Shown here one piece after another: positions 1 to 6,854 of a stretch of 17,733 bases of DNA (positions within the stretch are counted from its first letter, which is position 1; each line of letters starts with the position of its first letter). The translations under genes and the position numbers were made by a program. Origin of the DNA: an uncultured Synechococcus sp. (GTDB lineage Bacteria > Cyanobacteriota > Cyanobacteriia > PCC-6307 > Cyanobiaceae); assembly GCA_913050105.1 (NCBI GenBank), contig CAJWZN010000013.1, positions 1-17,733 on the forward strand, written 5' to 3'. The notes beneath the pieces are model-generated. The model ran no database searches. It saw nothing but the letters and a program-made list of their open reading frames with translations, and was not told where the DNA came from.

Positions 1-459
1 ATGGCCCGTAAATGGTTTGCTGAGGCTGTGCCTCCCCATACCGCTGCCGCAGGAGTGGAACATCCGCTGGCCTTGGCCGCAGCGGCCACTGTGAACAAGG
101 TCGTCGAGAGCATGGCCGGCCTCGGTTTCAAGTCCGCTTCGGAAGCGATCCTTCAATTGGCGATTTCTGCCAATGGCCACCTCAATGACACGGCTCCATG
201 GAGTCGGATGAAGCAACCAGGACAAGAGGTGGACGTTGGAGATGATCTCTATGCGGTTCTGGAAGCCACGCGCATTGTCGGGTTGCTGCTTGCTCCGCTG
301 CTACCGGATTTAAGCGATCGAATCCTGGCTCAGCTCGGCCATGCTCTGCACGAAGAAGCCTGGTTGGCTCAGCTCAGCTGGGGTGGATTGGAAAGTGGTT
401 CCCTCCTTCCCCAACCGACCCCTGTGATGCAACGACTTGAACTGGAGGGAGAGCTCTAA
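1..459 (+). CDS. metG: Methionyl-tRNA synthetase, C-terminal fragment (5' end outside window)
   Basis: This is the last 152 residues of the class I enzyme that charges tRNA-Met. The window opens in frame at an internal Met; the catalytic Rossmann domain with its HIGH and KMSKS motifs lies upstream and is not visible. What is seen is the helical anticodon-binding domain. Residues about 58-67 carry an N-x-x-L-x-x-x-x-P-W motif ending in Trp67, matching the family's N-x-Y-x-x-x-x-P-W segment whose Trp contacts the CAU anticodon. The protein ends just after this domain, so it lacks the C-terminal EMAP/Trbp111 tRNA-binding extension found in some bacterial MetRS. lptC starts 3 nt after the stop, suggesting co-transcription. 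Confidence is high from domain similarity; only the missing N-terminus limits it. Confidence 0.9.
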   Translation: MARKWFAEAVPPHTAAAGVEHPLALAAAATVNKVVESMAGLGFKSASEAILQLAISANGHLNDTAPWSRMKQPGQEVDVGDDLYAVLEATRIVGLLLAPLLPDLSDRILAQLGHALHEEAWLAQLSWGGLESGSLLPQPTPVMQRLELEGEL

Positions 460-462
460 TCC

Positions 463-1590
463 ATGCATCGTTCCGTTCGGTCAGCACTGCTGATCCCGTT
501 GACGGCGACCACACTTCTCACCGGTTGTGTGTCGACATCGGATCAGGCGGATGAGGTGGCACCCCCCTTCGTCTTCCGCTCCCTCAACCTCAATCAACGT
601 CGTGATGATGGGAGTCGCGACTGGGATCTGATCAGTCCGGAGGCTCGCTATGACCTCGAAAGCCGCACGGTCGAGGCCCAGAGTCCTACCGGTTTGGTCT
701 ACCGAGATGACAAGCCTTATTTACGGATCTCTGCCCAAAAAGCCACTGTTGTCAACGACGGTGATCGGATTGTTCTCGAGGGCAACGTCAGGCTGCAACA
801 GCTCACAGATCAACGTCTGCTGATTGAAGGAGAACGTCTTGTCTGGACTCCAGACGACTCCAACATCGTGGTCGACCAGCAGCCCACAGCCGTTGATTCC
901 CGTTCCCAGCTGAGTGCTGAACGATTCGTGTTGCTCCAGGATCGAGACCAACTGCGTTTGGATGGCCCCACTCGCTTGCTCCACTGGCCCGAAACGCGCA
1001 CCGCTGAAACGGCGTCCGACACGGAGATCTTGGGTGGTTCGGGATCCTGGAATCTGAAATCAGGCCGGCTGACCGTGTCCGGACCGGTGACGGCCCGTCG
1101 CAATGACGACAGTGTGCTCACGGCATCAGCTCTAGAGGGCGATACAGCCGCTCAATTCCTTGATCTGATCAAGCCTGTGAACCTGAATCTCGGCGATGAG
1201 CGCGGAACAGTTACTGCTCAGACGACACGATGGAATTACGTGGACCGCCAGTTCCGTTCCGCCGGACCCGTTGAAGGTCGTCGAAAGGGGATGCGGATGC
1301 GTGGAATCGGTTTCGTGATGGATGAGGGAAGCTCAACCCTCGAGGTGATTTCGGCCTGTCGACTGGAGCAGCCGGGGGAACAACTCCAGGCTCAGCGTTG
1401 CCTCTGGAACTGGAAATCACAGGACATCATCGCTGAAAGTGATGCGCAACAACTCAAGGGTCGGGTCGGCGATGACGATCGCATTCGCTTCGATCCAGCC
1501 GATGGGAGGGTTCGTTCACAGTTCCGCCTTCGTGGAGGGGCACCTGTCACTCAGGAGTCGGGCTCCCCAGGCACTCCAGTGACGTTCTGA
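463..1590 (+). CDS. lptC: LPS export protein LptC-like lipoprotein
   Basis: A 375-residue envelope protein of the LptC/OstA-like family. LptC is the periplasmic part of the Lpt bridge that carries lipopolysaccharide from the LptBFG transporter towards LptA and the outer membrane. The N-terminus is a lipoprotein signal: basic start, hydrophobic residues 8-19, then a lipobox Leu-Thr-Gly-Cys with Cys22 as the predicted lipidated residue. The mature part is rich in beta-strand repeats with the pattern 'x-L-x-G-x-V' (for example residues 102-110), typical of the Lpt beta-jellyroll. It is about twice the length of E. coli LptC (191 aa), as I recall is common in cyanobacteria, probably with tandem LptC/LptA-type folds. 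The gene lies 3 nt after metG. Its 3' end overlaps the convergent ccb4-like gene by 44 nt. Confidence 0.8.
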   Translation: MHRSVRSALLIPLTATTLLTGCVSTSDQADEVAPPFVFRSLNLNQRRDDGSRDWDLISPEARYDLESRTVEAQSPTGLVYRDDKPYLRISAQKATVVNDGDRIVLEGNVRLQQLTDQRLLIEGERLVWTPDDSNIVVDQQPTAVDSRSQLSAERFVLLQDRDQLRLDGPTRLLHWPETRTAETASDTEILGGSGSWNLKSGRLTVSGPVTARRNDDSVLTASALEGDTAAQFLDLIKPVNLNLGDERGTVTAQTTRWNYVDRQFRSAGPVEGRRKGMRMRGIGFVMDEGSSTLEVISACRLEQPGEQLQAQRCLWNWKSQDIIAESDAQQLKGRVGDDDRIRFDPADGRVRSQFRLRGGAPVTQESGSPGTPVTF

Positions 1591-2185
1591 GCCGCTCTGT
1601 CCATCCTTTCAGCCACTGTTCATCAGAGCGGCTGAAACAGCGCTCAGACCAACCGCCCAACACCACCACCCCGCGATGGCCGATCGGGCAGATCAATACG
1701 GCGGGCAGATCCTCAACCAGGGGGTCAAATTCATGGCGGCCTGGGAACAAAGTTGTATTGACAAGGCTGATGGTGGTGTTGCGATCCATGGCTCTCTGAC
1801 AGATCGCCCCGGGTTGAAACTCCGCATCACGGATCAGTCCTCGCCTGAGCAAAACCCGTTTGTCCCAGTAGACGAGAACCGTCGCTGCTGGTGAAGCCGT
1901 CAGCAACATGTGGCTTCCCCAGCCGAGTTCTTCGCGGGTTGGTGCATCGATCTCTGAATCCAGAAGGAGACCCTGTTCACCCTGAAGATCACGCCGCGGT
2001 GCCTTGGATGGATCAGCACGGGTCCACAGAACGGCTACCAGCATCAGCCCAACAGCCGTCATGCCGGAGAGAACTTCCGCACGCTGCAATTCCGGCGTGA
2101 TTGCTTCCGCTAGTCGCGCATTGACCAGAGTCAGCACCAGCAGCACCACGCCCCAAGAAAGAACCACGCGTGCTGGTGTCGGCAT
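1547..2185 (-). CDS. Cofactor assembly of complex C subunit B (CCB2/CCB4-like, DUF2930)
   Basis: A 212-residue membrane protein of the cyanobacterial/chloroplast CCB2/CCB4 family, which helps attach the unusual covalent heme ci to cytochrome b6 on the n side of the thylakoid membrane. Two N-terminal hydrophobic spans are visible, about residues 5-28 and 39-55. The long soluble tail carries family-like segments, including Thr-Ile-Ser-Leu-Val-Asn near residue 138, Pro-Gly-Arg near 148 and Gly-Gly-Trp-Ser-x-Arg-Cys-Phe-x-Arg-Ser-Asp-Glu around 177-189. The ATG start at 2185 leaves 42 bp to the divergent TerB-like gene. The 3' end reads 44 nt into lptC on the opposite strand, so the two mRNAs are partly complementary. 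CCB2 versus CCB4 paralogy cannot be decided here. Confidence 0.72.
   Translation of the reverse strand: MPTPARVVLSWGVVLLVLTLVNARLAEAITPELQRAEVLSGMTAVGLMLVAVLWTRADPSKAPRRDLQGEQGLLLDSEIDAPTREELGWGSHMLLTASPAATVLVYWDKRVLLRRGLIRDAEFQPGAICQRAMDRNTTISLVNTTLFPGRHEFDPLVEDLPAVLICPIGHRGVVVLGGWSERCFSRSDEQWLKGWTERLRTSLECLGSPTPE
1590..1637. repeat. Overlapping inverted repeats with mutually exclusive stems at the lptC/ccb4 convergent end
   Basis: Two perfect inverted repeats share an arm. Stem A pairs AGCCGCTCTG (1590-1599) with CAGAGCGGCT (1624-1633), 10 bp. Stem B pairs TTTCAGCC (1607-1614) with GGCTGAAA (1630-1637), 8 bp, with an inner CTG/CAG pairing around TTCAT. Both use GGCT at 1630-1633, so only one can form at a time. 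The element begins at the last base of the lptC stop codon and lies wholly inside the 3' coding part of the opposite gene. No T-run follows on either strand, so it is not a textbook intrinsic terminator. It could be a U-independent terminator or a 3' stability structure. Confidence 0.6.
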
Positions 2186-2248
2186 CCGGTTCAGGGGGCT
2201 GTCAGAACTGCTCCATCCTGCTCAAATGTGGACAGCTTCATCGATTCC

Positions 2249-2656
2249 ATGACAAGCGCAGAAGCATTTGCTGCAGTGGCTCTGGCAGCTGTGGCGTGTG
2301 ACGGCTCTCTCGGCAGAGATGAAGCTCATGCACTTCGTCTCCAGCTCGAGTATCGATCCCTTTATCGCGATCGTTCCGAGGCGGCAATGGGTGACCTGTT
2401 CGACACCTTGCTGCACAATCTGCGTGAGCAGGGCGTCATGGGGCTTGTCGACGCAGCTCTACCTCAGCTGAGCATCAACCAGCGACAGTCAGCGCTTGCC
2501 GTGGCGTCGCACCTGGTGCACGCAGATCGAACCGTCACCTCTGAGGAATCCAGCTTTCTCGATGCCCTCGCCCGTCGTGTGGATCTTCCCGACGGTGAGG
2601 CAGCCACGATCGTTGCCGCCATCGAGGCACTCAACCGAGACAGCCTCGACGACTAA
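2249..2656 (+). CDS. TerB-like tellurite-resistance-domain protein
   Basis: A small soluble, mostly helical protein of 135 residues from ATG 2249. It looks like the TerB/DjlA-like helical fold: residues about 4-20 form Ala-rich helix 1 followed by Ala-Cys-Asp-Gly-x-Leu-x-x-x-Glu. A second copy of the same metal-loop-like pattern, His-Ala-Asp-Arg-x-Val-x-x-x-Glu, lies near residues 90-100. Such acidic loops bind divalent metal in studied TerB domains. An in-frame GTG at 2228 would add 7 residues. I prefer ATG because the TerB-like similarity begins there; neither has a clear Shine-Dalgarno. It starts a plus-strand run with the Psb32-like gene 41 nt downstream. Despite the family name, nothing here indicates tellurite resistance. 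Confidence 0.65.
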   Translation: MTSAEAFAAVALAAVACDGSLGRDEAHALRLQLEYRSLYRDRSEAAMGDLFDTLLHNLREQGVMGLVDAALPQLSINQRQSALAVASHLVHADRTVTSEESSFLDALARRVDLPDGEAATIVAAIEALNRDSLDD

Positions 2657-2697
2657 AGGCAGACTGAACCCATGTTGTGTCTCGTTGCTTCATCTTG

Positions 2698-3366
2698 ATG
2701 TTTTCACTGCGCCGCTTGGCCGGAGTGATCGCTGTTGCTCTGCTTTTACTTCTGGTTGCCACACCAGCAGCCATTGCCATCTCACCCGCAGAGCTCGGTT
2801 CCACCCGTCCTGACGAGAGGGTTCTGGACGATGCCGATGTTTTCAGTCGCGCCAGCCGTTCGGAGCTGGAATCCAAGCTGCAGGGCCTCACCGAAGACCG
2901 CGTCGACGCACGGGTTATCACGGTGCGGCGTCTGGATTACGGCTTCAGCCTGGACAGCTTCGGTGAGCAGTTGATCGACAACTGGTCCGGTTCGGGCCAG
3001 GAGCCTCTTCTTCTTCTGTTGCTCGAAACGCAGAACAAACGTGCCGCCATCGTGACTGAGGACGGCCTGCAATCCCAGTTGCCCCCATCACTACTCAAGA
3101 GCACGGCTCGCACCACGATGAGCATTCCCTTGCGTGAAGGTGATCGCTACCGACAGGCTTCACTCGACGGTCTCGAGCGTTTGGGCGTTGTTCTTGGTGG
3201 TGGAGAGGATCCAGGTCCGCCTGGGGAAATTATTCGTACGGCCCTTCCGACAAACATCCCTACCCAAGCTGAAACAGAGGAAAGCAACGCCACCACCTGG
3301 GTGATTGTTCTGTTGGTACTCGGCACGATCATTCCCATGGCGACCTGGTGGGTCTTTTCTCGCTGA
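2698..3366 (+). CDS. TPM-domain protein, Psb32-like
   Basis: A 222-residue exported, membrane-anchored protein with a TPM domain (YgcG family). The cyanobacterial/plant member Psb32 (TLP18.3) associates with photosystem II repair at the lumenal side of the thylakoid. Seen in the sequence: a signal peptide (residues 1-27, Ala-Ile-Ala cleavage site before Ile28), a TPM domain from the Val-Leu-Asp-Asp-Ala-Asp-Val-Phe entry (about 42-49) to about 165, a low-complexity spacer, and a C-terminal membrane span at about 201-219. The start was chosen at ATG 2698 because it puts the basic residues directly before the hydrophobic core; an in-frame GTG at 2677 would add 7 residues. It lies 12 nt upstream of pxcA. 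The role in PSII repair is transferred from homologs. Confidence 0.78.
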   Translation: MFSLRRLAGVIAVALLLLLVATPAAIAISPAELGSTRPDERVLDDADVFSRASRSELESKLQGLTEDRVDARVITVRRLDYGFSLDSFGEQLIDNWSGSGQEPLLLLLLETQNKRAAIVTEDGLQSQLPPSLLKSTARTTMSIPLREGDRYRQASLDGLERLGVVLGGGEDPGPPGEIIRTALPTNIPTQAETEESNATTWVIVLLVLGTIIPMATWWVFSR

Positions 3367-3378
3367 TCGCTTCTCCCC

Positions 3379-4527
3379 ATGGCATCCCGCAACTGGATCG
3401 GTCTGTTTTCCCGCAGCCAGGCTGCTGATGTCTCCGGCGATCTTGAGCGGGGATATGAAGCGGCTCTGTTAATTCAGAGCCTCGAACTTGAGTACTACGG
3501 AGATCGACGTGTCAGGCCCGAACTGGAGCTTTCAGTTCCTCGTTCCGTTCAATCCACGATCCTGCGCAAGTTCCGTACTGCGTTGGACATCTGCCGGACC
3601 ACACTCCAGACGCTTCAGGCCAACCGATCGCAGCTGGATCTGCAGGAGCTGCGACAGCTCCAACTGATCGAGGTTGTCGTAGCGCGATATCAACCTCGGC
3701 GCTCATCCGGCCTGAGCCGTCAATCAGCAGCACCAGATCCCCTGCCCCGTTCCCTGCTTGGGGTGTTCGATTCAGTTCGCCGGCAGCTGGATCCTTCTTC
3801 GGAGGAATCCGTGGTCGCGGGGTTTCGGCGGCGTCGGGATTCAACGCTGGTGTCCTTACGGATTCTTCTATTGCTCGTGTTGGTGCCCCTGCTGATTCAG
3901 CAGGTGTCCGGCACGTACCTGATTGCTCCGGCGATTGAAAAATTTTCTCCGCAACTCTCCTTTCTTAATTATCCCAAGCCTCAACTCGAGGAGAATGCCG
4001 TTGAAAAGCTGCGGATTTACAAGGAAGAAGTTGAATTCGAGGCTCTGCTCAAGGGTGAACCTCCGCCGTCATCCGATGCACTGACGCAGATGCTTTCGAC
4101 CCGAGCAGCTGAACTTAAAGAAGATGCTGATAAGGAGAGCGTTCGAGCGATTCGAAATGTTCTGTCAGATCTCGTCGGTCTTGTGGCTTTTGTGGGTCTT
4201 TGCCTAATCAGTCGCAATGAACTCAGAGTTCTTCGAGGCTTTCTTGATGAAGCCATTTATGGCCTCAGTGATTCGGCAAAAGCCTTTGCAATCATCCTTT
4301 TCACGGATATTTTCGTGGGGTACCACAGTCCAGAAGGCTGGACTGTTCTGCTTGACGGCATTGCCCATCATTTCGGGTTACCTGCCCAACAGAACTTCGT
4401 GATGCTGTTCATCGCCACCTTCCCCGTGATCCTGGCGACGATTTTCAAATACTGGATTTTCCGCTATCTCAATCGAGTTTCACCGTCTTCGGTTGCGACG
4501 CTCAAGGGAATGAATGGAGGAGGTTGA
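3379..4527 (+). CDS. pxcA: Proton extrusion protein PxcA/CemA
   Basis: A 382-residue inner-membrane protein of the PxcA (CotA)/chloroplast CemA (Ycf10) family, needed for light-induced, Na+-dependent proton extrusion in Synechocystis and linked to CO2 uptake and pH homeostasis. The hydrophilic N-terminal half (about 1-155) is cyanobacterium-specific and precedes the CemA domain. Four hydrophobic segments are visible at about 158-178, 262-278, 300-315 and 340-363. The family signature Phe-Val-Gly-Tyr-His-Ser-Pro-Glu-Gly-Trp is at 312-321. The ATG lies 12 nt after the Psb32-like gene. The last codons (Met-Asn-Gly-Gly-Gly-stop) overlap the start of cobU by 14 nt, so the two are probably translationally coupled. 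Confidence 0.9.
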   Translation: MASRNWIGLFSRSQAADVSGDLERGYEAALLIQSLELEYYGDRRVRPELELSVPRSVQSTILRKFRTALDICRTTLQTLQANRSQLDLQELRQLQLIEVVVARYQPRRSSGLSRQSAAPDPLPRSLLGVFDSVRRQLDPSSEESVVAGFRRRRDSTLVSLRILLLLVLVPLLIQQVSGTYLIAPAIEKFSPQLSFLNYPKPQLEENAVEKLRIYKEEVEFEALLKGEPPPSSDALTQMLSTRAAELKEDADKESVRAIRNVLSDLVGLVAFVGLCLISRNELRVLRGFLDEAIYGLSDSAKAFAIILFTDIFVGYHSPEGWTVLLDGIAHHFGLPAQQNFVMLFIATFPVILATIFKYWIFRYLNRVSPSSVATLKGMNGGG

Positions 4528-5068
4528 TTCCGTTTCACGCCAGCTCATCCTGGTGAGTGGTCCGAGTCGTGGAGGTAAAAGCCGATGGGCTGAATATCTG
4601 CTCAAGGAGTCTGAATGCGTGACGTATCTGGCCACGTCAGCTCGTCGTCCTGACGATGCGGACTGGCAGAAGCGTTTGACTCTCCATCAGGAACGCCGTC
4701 CAGAGCATTGGATGCTGCTGGAATGTGAAGCGGAGCTCAGTGCTGGTTTGGTGGCCATGGACCCTGAATCAGATGTACTGATCGATTCCTTGGGAGGATT
4801 TGTGGCATGGCATCTGGATGCAACGGACGAACAGTGGGACGTTTTGGTTGAAGCGCTTCTTCTTGCTCTTTCCGATTTGAAACGTCTGTGCATTGTTGTG
4901 ATTGAGGAAACGGGATGGGGAGTTGTTCCCCCAACGGCTATCGGTGGGTTGTTCCGAGACCGTCTTGGTGCCCTTGCACAACGTCTTGATCGCCAGGCCA
5001 CACGCAGTTGGTTGGTTCTTCAGGGCCGCGCCGTCGATCTCCATACCTTCAGCGTTCCCGTGCCATGA
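4514..5068 (+). CDS. cobU: Adenosylcobinamide kinase / adenosylcobinamide-phosphate guanylyltransferase CobU
   Basis: A 184-residue bifunctional enzyme of the cobalamin nucleotide-loop pathway: it phosphorylates adenosylcobinamide, then transfers GMP to give AdoCbi-GDP for CobS. Cyanobacteria typically make pseudocobalamin by this route. The P-loop is Gly16-Pro-Ser-Arg-Gly-Gly-Lys22-Ser23. His58 in His-Gln-Glu-Arg-Arg-Pro corresponds to the His of the HRARRP motif that is guanylylated in Salmonella CobU. A Ser-Leu-Gly-Gly-Phe segment near residue 93 resembles the family's 'DCLT-x-W' region. It overlaps the pxcA 3' end by 14 nt and ends in an ATGA overlap with trmL. The ATG 4514 is the only usable start upstream of the P-loop strand; oddly, a strong GGAGGAGG lies at 4516-4523, just inside the gene. 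Confidence 0.88.
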   Translation: MEEVDSVSRQLILVSGPSRGGKSRWAEYLLKESECVTYLATSARRPDDADWQKRLTLHQERRPEHWMLLECEAELSAGLVAMDPESDVLIDSLGGFVAWHLDATDEQWDVLVEALLLALSDLKRLCIVVIEETGWGVVPPTAIGGLFRDRLGALAQRLDRQATRSWLVLQGRAVDLHTFSVPVP

Positions 5069-5565
5069 CGTTGCCCTCCCCAGCGGCTCCTCTGCGCGTC
5101 GCCCTTTTCGAGCCCCGCATTCCTCCCAATACTGGAAATATTGCACGCACTTGTGCTGCGTTTCGTCTGCCATTGGCCCTGATCGAACCGCTTGGTTTCA
5201 GCATTGACGATCGATCGCTGAAACGTGCCGGCCTGGATTACTGGCCCCATGTGCAGTTGTCGACACACCCCGGTTTGGATGACTTCAGCAAACAGCTCCC
5301 GTTAGAACACCGGTTGATCGGTTGCAGCCGTCATGGCGGCGAAGAGCTGGGAACATTTCGTTTCCAGGTCGGGGATGTGCTGCTGTTCGGCCGGGAGGAC
5401 ACGGGTTTGCCGGGTCCCGTTCGCGAACGCTGTGATCACATTCTCACGATTCCGATGCCTGGCGGAGTGGGTGAAGAGGGACAGGGCGGTGTCCGCAGCC
5501 TCAATCTCTCAGTGGCCTGCGCTCTTGTGAGTTACATCGCAGGGCATCAATTGCAGCTGTGGTGA
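5065..5565 (+). CDS. trmL: tRNA (cytidine(34)-2'-O)-methyltransferase TrmL (SPOUT family)
   Basis: A 166-residue SPOUT-class, SAM-dependent RNA methyltransferase, orthologous to E. coli TrmL (YibK), which methylates the ribose of the wobble base in tRNA-Leu isoacceptors. All three SPOUT motifs are visible: Asn-Thr-Gly-Asn-Ile-Ala-Arg-Thr-Cys (22-30), Leu-Leu-Phe-Gly-Arg-Glu-Asp-Thr-Gly-Leu-Pro (106-116), and Ile-Pro-Met followed by Val-Arg-Ser-Leu-Asn-Leu-Ser (129-149), which together form the trefoil knot and SAM site. Motif 3 carries a Gly-rich insertion at 132-142 compared with E. coli. The ATG at 5065 overlaps the cobU stop as ATGA; longer in-frame extensions into cobU lack the conserved N-terminus. 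Confidence 0.88.
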   Translation: MTLPSPAAPLRVALFEPRIPPNTGNIARTCAAFRLPLALIEPLGFSIDDRSLKRAGLDYWPHVQLSTHPGLDDFSKQLPLEHRLIGCSRHGGEELGTFRFQVGDVLLFGREDTGLPGPVRERCDHILTIPMPGGVGEEGQGGVRSLNLSVACALVSYIAGHQLQLW

Positions 5566-5638
5566 TTACTCCACTGCTCCAAACCCCCTTGCAGAGAGCT
5601 GTTTCGATCGTTACCTTCAACCGGTGCAATCCCGGTGT

Positions 5639-6664
5639 ATGCGGACAGCTTTTGTTATTGCAGCTGTCACAACACCGATGGCATGCATCGGGCTTTGGTC
5701 CGCCTTACCCGGAGAGGCGAACAGTCGACGGACAATGGTTCCGGACCTTCCTCCTCTTCCCTTATCCAAAGCCGATGCGAACGCTGATTCAGACCATGGT
5801 TTGATCCATGTTCAGCTGAAGAGCTCTCTTCCTGTGCGCCGACTCGCCGCCTCTCTGGACTTGGATCCAAACCGGTTGGCTCGTCTCAATGGAGTGGACA
5901 TTGACGCTGATCTTTCCAAAGGCCGCTGGTGTGTTGTTCCATCCGAACAACGCTCGCGTTTGTTGATGCTCACCACCGTTGACGCCAGCAGCATTCGAAC
6001 CACCCCACCCAAAAAATCATCTCCTGAGGTTGCCAACCGGGCTTCCTTCCAACGGGGAGATTCCCTTGATTCATTCCTTCAGCGGCATGGAATCAAAAAA
6101 ATGGAGCTCAAGGAACTCAACCCGGAGCTCAACCTTGCTGAATTGAAGGTGGGTCGTGAAGTGCGCGTATCACGTTCCTCAGGTCGGTCGTTGCTCGCAA
6201 TTCGTCCAAGTATCAGCGGTGGTGTCAGCTGGCCAGCTGTTCAACAATTATCTGATCCTCTGTCGCCTCCACGACCGGCTCGGAAATACCAGTGGCCCAC
6301 GCAGGGGGTGTTCACATCCGGTTATGGCTGGCGGTGGGGTCGAATGCATAAGGGAATCGACATCGCCAACAACACCGGCACATCAATTCATGCCTCCCGT
6401 GACGGCATGGTGACCCATGCAGGTTGGATGGGTGCTTATGGCTATCTCGTTGAAATCGCCCACGACGATGGCGAAACAACCCGCTATGCCCATAACAGTC
6501 GTCTGATGGTTCAAAAAGGGCAACAAGTTCAGCAGGGAACTCGAATTGCTCTGATGGGGAGCACCGGTCGCAGTACAGGTCCCCACCTTCATTTTGAGAT
6601 CCGTCGACCCGGAGGTGGAGCGTCCAACCCCCTTGCGGTGCTGCCTCCACGCCAACGAGGTTGA
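5639..6664 (+). CDS. Secreted M23-family peptidase with LysM-like repeats
   Basis: A 341-residue exported murein hydrolase-type protein of the NlpD/EnvC class. The N-terminus is a signal peptide (about 1-27, ending near Gly-Glu-Ala). Two LysM-like peptidoglycan-binding segments follow, about 55-102 and 134-180; the first has the 'L-A-x-x-L-x-L-D-x-x-x-L-A-x-L-N' pattern and the second ends in 'L-K-V-G-R-E-V-R-V'. A disordered Pro/Ser linker leads to the lysostaphin-like domain at about 218-335. The metal site is intact: His237-x-x-x-Asp241, His285 (Tyr-Ala-His) and His316-x-His318 of the His-Leu-His-Phe-Glu motif, so it is probably an active endopeptidase rather than an activator such as EnvC. 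An in-frame GTG at 5624 is possible but fits the signal peptide less well. It has a separate transcription unit 73 nt after trmL. Confidence 0.87.
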   Translation: MRTAFVIAAVTTPMACIGLWSALPGEANSRRTMVPDLPPLPLSKADANADSDHGLIHVQLKSSLPVRRLAASLDLDPNRLARLNGVDIDADLSKGRWCVVPSEQRSRLLMLTTVDASSIRTTPPKKSSPEVANRASFQRGDSLDSFLQRHGIKKMELKELNPELNLAELKVGREVRVSRSSGRSLLAIRPSISGGVSWPAVQQLSDPLSPPRPARKYQWPTQGVFTSGYGWRWGRMHKGIDIANNTGTSIHASRDGMVTHAGWMGAYGYLVEIAHDDGETTRYAHNSRLMVQKGQQVQQGTRIALMGSTGRSTGPHLHFEIRRPGGGASNPLAVLPPRQRG

Positions 6665-6704
6665 GGAATTTTTTATTCCTTGATCTTGAATCTCTTTGAT
6701 TCCA

Positions 6705-6731
6705 TCGATTTTGGTTCGGCTCCAAAATCGA
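6705..6731. repeat. Perfect 10-bp inverted repeat between M23 gene and tRNA
   Basis: TCGATTTTGG (6705-6714) pairs perfectly with CCAAAATCGA (6722-6731) across a 7-nt loop TTCGGCT. It sits 40 nt after the M23 stop and 9 nt beyond the 3' end of the minus-strand tRNA, so it could end or process either transcript. Neither side has a following T-run. Two weaker hairpins lie nearby: AGGAAT/ATTCCT with a T5 loop at about 6664-6680, and GAATC/GATTC at 6688-6702. Confidence 0.55.
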
Positions 6732-6740
6732 GATCTGAAA

Positions 6741-6814
6741 TGTCAGAGGGGAGACTTGAACTCCCGACCTCAGGGTTATGAATCCTGTGCTCTAACCAGC
6801 TGAGCTACTCTGAC
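6741..6814 (-). tRNA. tRNA-Met, anticodon CAT (elongator-type; tRNA-Ile2 not excluded)
   Basis: A 74-nt cloverleaf folds on the minus strand. The acceptor stem GTCAGAG/CTCTGAC has seven perfect pairs with discriminator A at 6741. The D arm is GCTC/GAGC with a loop containing GG, and the T arm is GGGAG/CTCCC with loop TTCAAGT. The anticodon loop TTCATAA places CAT at 6778-6780 (minus strand). Position 1-72 is G-C, so this is not the initiator, which has an unpaired first position in bacteria. CAT could also be tRNA-Ile2 after lysidine modification; identity elements are not decisive here. The anticodon stem CAGGA/CCCTG ends in an A31-C39 mismatch next to the loop. No CCA is encoded. Confidence 0.9.
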
Positions 6815-6854
6815 GCAAGGCTTATAGGCCAGTGACCATCATACATCTCGGGGA

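Noticed and set aside
1676..2252. Plus-strand open frames in the region opposite the ccb4-like gene
   Set aside because: They are short, overlap each other, and lack recognisable domains; the minus-strand protein explains the region.
5620..5650. Cobalamin-riboswitch-like fragment (GGTG-CAATCC) before the M23 peptidase gene
   Set aside because: It resembles only a short part of the B12 element; the conserved GCCACTG box and the rest of the fold are missing, and the downstream gene is not linked to B12.
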